Source: Teredinibacter waterburyi (lineage in GTDB: Bacteria > Pseudomonadota > Gammaproteobacteria > Pseudomonadales > Cellvibrionaceae). From it: a stretch of 64,000 bases of DNA. The DNA lies in contig NZ_MRUH01000124.1 in assembly GCF_001922985.1 (NCBI RefSeq), forward strand, positions 96,089 to 160,088, in the 5' to 3' direction. Each line of letters begins with the position of its first letter. Position 1 is the first letter of the stretch. A program made the translations under genes and the position numbers. The notes below the pieces were generated by a model that searched no databases, was not told the DNA's origin, and saw only the letters and a program-made list of their open reading frames with translations. Below, one piece after another: positions 59,156 through 64,000 of this stretch.

Positions 59156-60205
59156 CTATTTATGTTTTTTTAGATAGCCTCGAAATTGGTCATAACTCAA
59201 TGACAGAAGTTCGGCGGATTTTTTCTGGTTGTGTTTTGCTTGCATCAGCGCCCTAGTTAATAGCGCTTTCTCAAACTCAGCGACACGTGATTTTAAATCG
59301 ATGGGAAATTGCTCTGGTGTCTCATCCGTATCTCCATCGTCCAGTTTTTGTTTGCCATTGCTCTCCACTAGGTTTGGCGGCGATTGCTGAGCTGTATCGG
59401 CTGGGGGATAGTTACTGGTAAGCCGGTAGGGCGATTCGAAAGGGTCGAGGCTGAGTGAGTCTAGTGCTTCGGTGTCGGAGTTGTGGCGGTAGACGCTTCG
59501 CTCAACGGTGTTTTTAAGTTCGCGAATATTGCCAGGCCAGTGATAGCTGTTTAGTTGTTTACAGGCGTTGCTACTAAAACCGGTAAAGAGCTCTCTACCA
59601 AGTTCTTTACACATACTTATGGCGAAGTGTTCCGCCAGTAATACAATGTCTGTTTGGCGCTCGCGCAAGGGTGGTAGTGTTACAACATCAAAGGCGAGGC
59701 GGTCCAATAGGTCGTGGCGAAACTTGTTAGCATCGGCAAGGCTGGGCAAGTCCACATTAGTCGCCCCCACTAAACGCACGTCACTCTTTATAACACCAGA
59801 GCCACCTAGGCGCTCGAATTCGCCGTACTCGATAAAACGCAGCAGCTTTTCTTGTGTGCGGGTACTGAGCGTGGCGAGCTCATCTAAAAATAGCGTACCG
59901 CCATCAGCGCGCTCAAAGCGGCCTTGGTGGCGTCGCGTGGCTCCCGTAAAGGCACCTGCTTCGTGACCAAAAAGTTCCGATTCCAATAACTCTTCGTTAA
60001 GGGCGGCGCAATTCATCTTAATAAAGGGCTTGCGCCAACGATCCGACAGGAAGTGAAGCCGTTCGGCGATTAGCTCTTTGCCTGTACCACGTTCGCCAAC
60101 AACTAATACCGGGCGGTTTAATTGGGTAAGTTGCGAAACCTGTTCCAGCACTTCCAAGAAGCTGTTGGATTCACCTAAAAGTTGCTTGGTTGGCGTGGTG
60201 GTCAT
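59156..60205 (-). CDS. pspF: Psp operon transcriptional activator (sigma-54 dependent)
   Basis: 349 residues, starting immediately after an AAAGGAGGT site. It consists of an AAA+ domain and a C-terminal DNA-binding helix-turn-helix without a receiver domain, as in PspF. Walker A is GERGTGKE (37-44), the sigma-54 contact loop GAFTGA is at 84-89, and Walker B is GGTLFLDEL. The HTH is KKSAELLSLSYDQFRGYL at the end. A linker of about 80 residues between the domains is longer than in E. coli. It is divergent from pspA, which it should activate; PspA binds and restrains it. Confidence 0.93.
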   Translation of the reverse strand: MTTTPTKQLLGESNSFLEVLEQVSQLTQLNRPVLVVGERGTGKELIAERLHFLSDRWRKPFIKMNCAALNEELLESELFGHEAGAFTGATRRHQGRFERADGGTLFLDELATLSTRTQEKLLRFIEYGEFERLGGSGVIKSDVRLVGATNVDLPSLADANKFRHDLLDRLAFDVVTLPPLRERQTDIVLLAEHFAISMCKELGRELFTGFSSNACKQLNSYHWPGNIRELKNTVERSVYRHNSDTEALDSLSLDPFESPYRLTSNYPPADTAQQSPPNLVESNGKQKLDDGDTDETPEQFPIDLKSRVAEFEKALLTRALMQAKHNQKKSAELLSLSYDQFRGYLKKHK

Positions 60206-60336
60206 TATGACCTCCTTTCGGTGTATTTGACTAAAATATAGTTATTTTTTCGGCGCAAGGGAAGGTGTTTATCCCCTTGTGTTTTCTTGATTGCTAAAAC
60301 CTTAATAAAAACAACACCTTAGCAGTGCAGCATTTT

Positions 60337-60353
60337 TTGGCACGGTTTCTGTA
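60337..60353 (+). promoter_or_regulatory. Sigma-54-like promoter of pspABC
   Basis: TTGGCACGGTTTCTGTA matches the -24/-12 pattern: GG at 60339-60340 and GT (instead of the usual GC) at 60351-60352, ten bases apart. It sits 47 bases upstream of the pspA start, next to the divergent pspF gene, as expected. Confidence 0.7.
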
Positions 60354-60399
60354 ATAACTAATACGTGAATATTTAATTAACCACGTCAAGGAGACGAAA

Positions 60400-61074
60400 A
60401 TGGGCATTTTTTCACGCTTTTCAGACATTATTAATTCCAATATCAATGCAATATTGGATAAAGCCGAAGACCCAGAAAAAATGGTTAGGCTGATTATCCA
60501 GGAAATGGAAGAGACATTGGTTGAGGTACGAACGGTTTCGGCTAAAGCCATAGCCGACAAAAAAGAGTTGTTGCGTCGTAGGCAGTGGCTGTCTGACGAG
60601 TCGTTAGCATGGGAACATAAAGCCGAGCTAGCCATAAGCAAAGGTCGTGAAGACTTGGCCAAAGGCGCGCTGGCGGAAAAGCTAAAGTTTGAGAACGAAA
60701 CCGTAGCTGTGGACTCAGAGCTGGACTTAATCGAAGCCAACTTGCAAACCCTTGAAGATGAAATTAGCCAACTGCAAACCAAAGTTGCCGAAGCCAAATC
60801 ACGCCAAAAGTCTCTGGTAAGTCGCCAAAAAACGGCTAGCTCGCAACTAAAGGTTCGGGTCGCTATTGGCGGCAGTGCGGTCGAGCAAACGCTGTCGAAG
60901 CTCGATAGCTATGAGCGCAAGCTAGATGAGTTAGAGGGGCGCGTTGAATCCTATGATATGGGCAAAAAATCTTTAGCGGATGAAATCGAGCAACTAGAAA
61001 AAGACGAAGAAATAGAAGCGCAACTCGCCAAGCTAAAAGCGAAGATCTCGGCTAACAATGCGCAAGTTCAATAA
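60400..61074 (+). CDS. pspA: Phage shock protein A (IM30 family)
   Basis: 224 residues of almost continuous coiled coil, typical of PspA/IM30/Vipp1. The N-terminal amphipathic helix MGIFSRFSDIINSNINAIL binds membranes, followed by DKAEDPEKMVRLIIQEMEET, the family signature, and ARQKSLVSRQ-like heptads. It stabilises damaged inner membranes and keeps PspF inactive in unstressed cells. GGAG lies upstream. It is the first gene of pspABC. Confidence 0.95.
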   Translation: MGIFSRFSDIINSNINAILDKAEDPEKMVRLIIQEMEETLVEVRTVSAKAIADKKELLRRRQWLSDESLAWEHKAELAISKGREDLAKGALAEKLKFENETVAVDSELDLIEANLQTLEDEISQLQTKVAEAKSRQKSLVSRQKTASSQLKVRVAIGGSAVEQTLSKLDSYERKLDELEGRVESYDMGKKSLADEIEQLEKDEEIEAQLAKLKAKISANNAQVQ

Positions 61075-61101
61075 ATTATTCTGGCAAAAGGAGGCCGCTA
61101 G

Positions 61102-61344
61102 ATGAGCTCTATTATTGGTATGTTACAGCCGGCGATTATTTTATTTTGTGTGGTCGTTGCACCCATCTGGATTGTGATGCACTACCGTCATAAATCGAAA
61201 GAAACCGGCACAGGAAAAACCAGCGAAAGTGAGCGCCAGAAAATTGAGTCGCTCTTAGCGCTGGCCGACAAAATGGAAGATAGAATAGAAACCTTGGAGT
61301 CTATCTTGGATACTCAAAATCCCAGCTGGAGGACCCACCCATGA
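61102..61344 (+). CDS. pspB: Phage shock protein B
   Basis: 80 residues. One N-terminal transmembrane helix (PAIILFCVVVAPIWIVMHY) and a cytosolic coiled-coil tail (ERQKIESLLALADKMEDRIE, TLESILD) as in PspB. With PspC it senses membrane stress and draws PspA off PspF. AGGAGG precedes the start and its end overlaps pspC by four bases. Confidence 0.93.
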   Translation: MSSIIGMLQPAIILFCVVVAPIWIVMHYRHKSKETGTGKTSESERQKIESLLALADKMEDRIETLESILDTQNPSWRTHP

Positions 61345-61721
61345 GCGAATTTCGACGCGATAAAAAACTATACCGAAACCGAAAAAAAGGCATGATTGGT
61401 GGCGTATGTAGGGGGCTTGCGGATTATTTTGAAGTGGATGTAGTGTTGGTTCGTATTATTATGATTACCTGCATGATTTTCACCTTGCAAGTCGCTTTTA
61501 TTGGATATTGGGTAGCGTTTTTCGTACTGAACGATGACCCAGGAACACTTACTGATGATAAAGGTCACTTAAAGAGTAAGTTTCGTGGCAGCTACGAGCG
61601 CAACTCGGTATTAAATAGTGTTCACGACCGCTTTGCGCAGGTAGAAAAACGACTGCGTAAAATTGAAGCCTACGTGACGTCATCCAGCTATAAGCTGCGC
61701 GATGAAATCAACAAGCTGTAG
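61341..61721 (+). CDS. pspC: Phage shock protein C
   Basis: 126 residues. The PspC domain is GMIGGVCRGLADYFEVDVVL (about 17-36), followed by a hydrophobic helix (about 45-65). The C-terminal part is a cytosolic coiled coil (FAQVEKRLRKIEAYVTSSSY). It partners PspB in the stress sensor. The start overlaps the pspB stop, and a hairpin follows about 29 bases after its own stop. Confidence 0.93.
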   Translation: MSEFRRDKKLYRNRKKGMIGGVCRGLADYFEVDVVLVRIIMITCMIFTLQVAFIGYWVAFFVLNDDPGTLTDDKGHLKSKFRGSYERNSVLNSVHDRFAQVEKRLRKIEAYVTSSSYKLRDEINKL

Positions 61722-61749
61722 TAATTTATAAATACCTCAACTCGCTACA

Positions 61750-61790
61750 AGATAGCCAATAACGCAGACTATCTGGGGTATTGGCTATCT
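61750..61790 (+). terminator. Hairpin at the end of the psp operon
   Basis: AGATAGCCAATA (61750-61761) pairs exactly with 61779-61790, loop 17 nt. It lies 29 bases after pspC. The tail (ATAGGTTTAC) is only moderately T-rich. Confidence 0.6.
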
Positions 61791-61937
61791 ATAGGTTTAC
61801 TCGGATGATGTCGAGCTGGGCACACACAAAATAGCCTATACCTGTCAGTATTGGACATAGTGTTATATCTTCACTATACTCCTCAAAACGCCCAAACACC
61901 CCGTACCCAAGCCTGCTAGCGGTCTTAAGGACTTTCT

Positions 61938-63182
61938 ATGGTCACATCCACACTACCCAAGCCGATCCCTTTATTTCCAACCCAGGACGGCATTAAGGGT
62001 TTGGCGCTTGATGATTACCCCGAAGTAAAAACGTTCTTAGAGGCTGGCCCGAGTTGGCGAATGCAGCATTGGCTTTGGGCGTTGGATTTTCTTAAATATA
62101 TTGCGCGCAGTAAATCTGAGCATACTTACAGCCGGTTTCGCAATGAAACCGAACGCTTTCTAATCTGGAGCTTTGTTGTAAAGCAAAAGCCAATCGATAA
62201 CTACCGAAAAGCCGACATTCTAGATTACGCCGATTTCTGCTGGCAGCCACCGATCAGCTGGATCAGCATCGGCAGTAACGACAGATTCTTGTTGGTCGAT
62301 GGCTACTACAAAATTAATCAGGACTGGTTGCCGTTTCGTTTGAAACGCCATAAAAATGAAGAACAAACGCCGGACAAAAAACGTTATAGACCGTCCCAAG
62401 AAACGATGGCGGCAATGTTTACCGGTATAAATGCGCTATACCGACATTTGATGAACGAAGAATACTGTTACGGCAACCCTTCACAAGTCGCTCGTCAAGA
62501 TTGTCCGCATCTTATAAAAGATGCGCAAGTTAAAGAGATTCGTCGTTTAACTGGTGATCAATGGTCCTACGTAATCAAAACCGCGGAAAATCTCGCCGCA
62601 AAAGATCGTAAATACGAGCGCAGTTTGTTTGTAATCGCCACCTTAAAAACCTTGTTTTTGCGAATATCCGAGCTTTCTGAGCGCAAAACCTGGATACCGG
62701 AAATGAGCCATTTTTGGCAGGATCATGACGAAAATTGGTGGCTAAAAATATACGGAAAAGGGCGTAAAGTTAGGGACGTTACCGTGCCCACCGAGTACAT
62801 GCAGTACTTAAAACGCTACCGCCTATACCGAGGCCAACCCGCCCTTCCCTCTGCCGCCGATAACAGCCCGCTAGTCGAAAAACTGCGCGGCCAAGGCGGC
62901 ATGGGTACGCGTCATTTAACCCGTTTAGTGCAGGACATATTCGACCACGCCTACACCGCTATGGCGCGTGAATTAGGCGCTGAAAAAGCCAAGAAATTAA
63001 AAGAAGCTTCTACCCATTGGTTACGCCACACCGGCGCCAGCATGGAGATTGAACGCGGGCGTGAACTAAAAGATGTATCCGAAGATCTCGGCCACGCCAG
63101 CATGGCGACAACCGATACCATTTATGTACAAAGCGAAACGAAAAAACGTGCGGAAAGTGGGAAAAATAGAACGGTTGATTGA
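61938..63182 (+). CDS. Tyrosine recombinase (phage integrase family)
   Basis: 414 residues. The N-terminal SAM-like core-binding domain (about 50-190) precedes the catalytic domain. Catalytic residues seen: Arg242 (LFLRISEL), a Lys in YGKGRKVRDV, His360-X-X-Arg363 (HWLRHTGAS), His386 (LGHAS) and Tyr396 (TIYVQ). This is the full RKHRHY set, so it should be active. It lacks nearby phage or transposon genes and I saw no clear att repeats. It may be a stand-alone recombinase or the remnant of a mobile element. Confidence 0.9.
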   Translation: MVTSTLPKPIPLFPTQDGIKGLALDDYPEVKTFLEAGPSWRMQHWLWALDFLKYIARSKSEHTYSRFRNETERFLIWSFVVKQKPIDNYRKADILDYADFCWQPPISWISIGSNDRFLLVDGYYKINQDWLPFRLKRHKNEEQTPDKKRYRPSQETMAAMFTGINALYRHLMNEEYCYGNPSQVARQDCPHLIKDAQVKEIRRLTGDQWSYVIKTAENLAAKDRKYERSLFVIATLKTLFLRISELSERKTWIPEMSHFWQDHDENWWLKIYGKGRKVRDVTVPTEYMQYLKRYRLYRGQPALPSAADNSPLVEKLRGQGGMGTRHLTRLVQDIFDHAYTAMARELGAEKAKKLKEASTHWLRHTGASMEIERGRELKDVSEDLGHASMATTDTIYVQSETKKRAESGKNRTVD

Positions 63183-63376
63183 AGATTACAAAGTATAATT
63201 TCATTGCCTGCTTTACTGATTCAGCTCATGTAATTAAAACGGGATTCTTATTCAAGATAAGAAATCAACTCGCGTAATGTTGTCGATTCAATATCAGTTA
63301 TTTAGCACATATCCCAGATTCGTCATAACCGCCTCCCTAAACCGCTGGCTACCGCGCTAAAAAAATAATTATTTAC

Positions 63377-63390
63377 GGTAACCGGTTACC
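63377..63390. promoter_or_regulatory. LacI-type palindromic operator candidate
   Basis: GGTAACCGGTTACC is a perfect 14-base palindrome with a central CG, the form bound by LacI/GalR-family regulators. It lies about 70 bases upstream of the leader ORF and 137 upstream of the CBM-like gene. Confidence 0.6.
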
Positions 63391-63458
63391 AACTTTAAGT
63401 TTGGTATCAGCATGTTATAGTCGCTTTAACCATAAGCTGGATTGAAGGAGTAATCTTG

Positions 63459-63530
63459 ATGGGCACAAGCGACTTGCTGTGTTCTGTAAATGGCAAAAAT
63501 CACAATAAAAATAAGAGTATCAGTATATGA
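63459..63530 (+). CDS. 23-codon leader ORF upstream of the CBM-like gene
   Basis: ATG 63459 has a strong GAAGGAG site eight bases upstream. The ORF encodes MGTSDLLCSVNGKNHNKNKS plus ISI and stops at TGA 63528-63530. Its stop overlaps the ATG of the next gene (ATGA), so ribosomes may be handed over. The peptide has no recognisable function, so it is probably a translational-coupling leader. Confidence 0.45.
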   Translation: MGTSDLLCSVNGKNHNKNKSISI

Positions 63531-64000
63531 AAACGCCTTATAACCTCTTCGCTGGCTTGATGTTTATGTCAGTCTCGCTATATACGAATGCCGAACTATT
63601 ACAACAATTTGAGTTAGAAAACGGCACGCTTATCGGTGACTATAGTGGGACTACGACGAGCCCGTTCGACGGTATTGCCTGCTATGGCAATGACGATGGC
63701 GTAGAAACAGACGCGTCGCTTAGCGGTGTCCCCGGGGAGTTTCGCTTAGATTTGCGCGGTGCGAGCAGTAACGACTCTAGCGCTGGCATTAGCGTTTACT
63801 TGTCTGGGAAGCGTATCGGTACCGCGAGTTTTGCCGGCACTGAGCCAACTACCGTCAGTATTCAATTTGATCTGCCTGAGCAGCCAACCGATAGCACTTT
63901 GAGTTTCATCCTAGAAACTGATAACGGCAGTAATGATACCTATCTCGATTGGTTTGAGTTGCATCGCGTTGGCGATATTCCGCCGCCACCTCCCCCCCCC
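63527..64000 (+). CDS. Secreted CBM-like protein, N-terminal part (CAZyme)
   Basis: The frame is open to the window edge, 158 residues visible. A signal peptide ends near TNA-E (about residue 22). Residues 23-150 form a beta-sandwich resembling CBM6/35-type modules, with LLQQFELENGTLIGDYSG at the start and NDTYLDWFELHRVGD at the end. A poly-proline linker begins at about 151 (IPPPPPPP), which usually leads to a catalytic domain. Ligand and enzyme class are unknown without the rest. A LacI-type palindrome and a leader ORF upstream suggest sugar-dependent expression. Confidence 0.75.
   Translation, partial: MKTPYNLFAGLMFMSVSLYTNAELLQQFELENGTLIGDYSGTTTSPFDGIACYGNDDGVETDASLSGVPGEFRLDLRGASSNDSSAGISVYLSGKRIGTASFAGTEPTTVSIQFDLPEQPTDSTLSFILETDNGSNDTYLDWFELHRVGDIPPPPPPP

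Overview
This 64 kb chromosomal window comes from a Gram-negative gammaproteobacterium. TonB-dependent receptors, an LpxL-type lipid A acyltransferase, a PspF/PspABC system, RND efflux pumps and a YghU-type glutathione transferase all point that way. Secreted proteins carry Pro/Ser/Thr linkers and carbohydrate-binding-like domains, and the last gene is an open-ended CBM-like secreted protein running into a poly-proline linker. That style fits marine or wood-associated polysaccharide degraders such as Cellvibrionaceae (Saccharophagus, Teredinibacter). The lineage is inference from style, not from a marker gene.

Layout. 1-1762: the 5' part of a Prc tail-specific protease gene and a menA-like prenyltransferase gene, both on the minus strand. 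2050-10156: a cobalamin regulon headed by a B12 riboswitch (btuB, cobO, cobQ, btuC, btuD, a CobC-like phosphatase, btuF), tightly packed with ATGA overlaps. 10240-15499: nifJ and a GltD-like NADPH/Fe-S oxidoreductase. 15684-19544: a DUF1501/DUF1800 pair, the DUF1800 member being a lipoprotein with a CBM-like domain. 19768-22550: an MscS channel and a cytochrome c-PQQ sugar dehydrogenase fusion. 22975-27286: an ECF sigma factor, a FecR-like regulator and a TonB receptor with an STN domain, which together form a complete trans-envelope signalling unit.

27490-38899: an envelope glycolipid region. It holds an LpxL-like acyltransferase, a GT39 glycosyltransferase split by an in-frame stop, an LtaS/MdoB-like transferase, a small unknown ORF, a cupin, a DegT-type sugar aminotransferase, a methyltransferase, an SMR-like carrier, a polyprenol-phosphate sugar synthase and a second GT-C membrane enzyme. 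The set resembles the Arn lipid A modification pathway in its parts, but with a methyltransferase and without ArnA/ArnD, so it may build a different (possibly N-methylated) amino-sugar modification.

39350-53345: a MaoC-like gene, then two complete heavy-metal RND efflux operons of CzcCBA type facing each other. A BlaI-type repressor and an M56 protease lie directly upstream of the second one. An inverted-repeat element with the same half-sites and spacing lies upstream of blaI and inside the first codons of the second czcC, and is the best candidate here for an unrecorded regulatory circuit.

53553-64000: a Cache-domain chemoreceptor, a YghU-like GST, a SulP anion transporter coupled to a 76-residue unknown protein and divergent from a small ribbon-helix-helix-like protein across a perfect palindrome, then pspF/pspABC with a sigma-54-like promoter, a tyrosine recombinase, and the partial CBM-like gene preceded by a LacI-type palindrome and a 23-codon leader ORF. 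I recognised no rRNA, tRNA, CRISPR array or insertion sequence.
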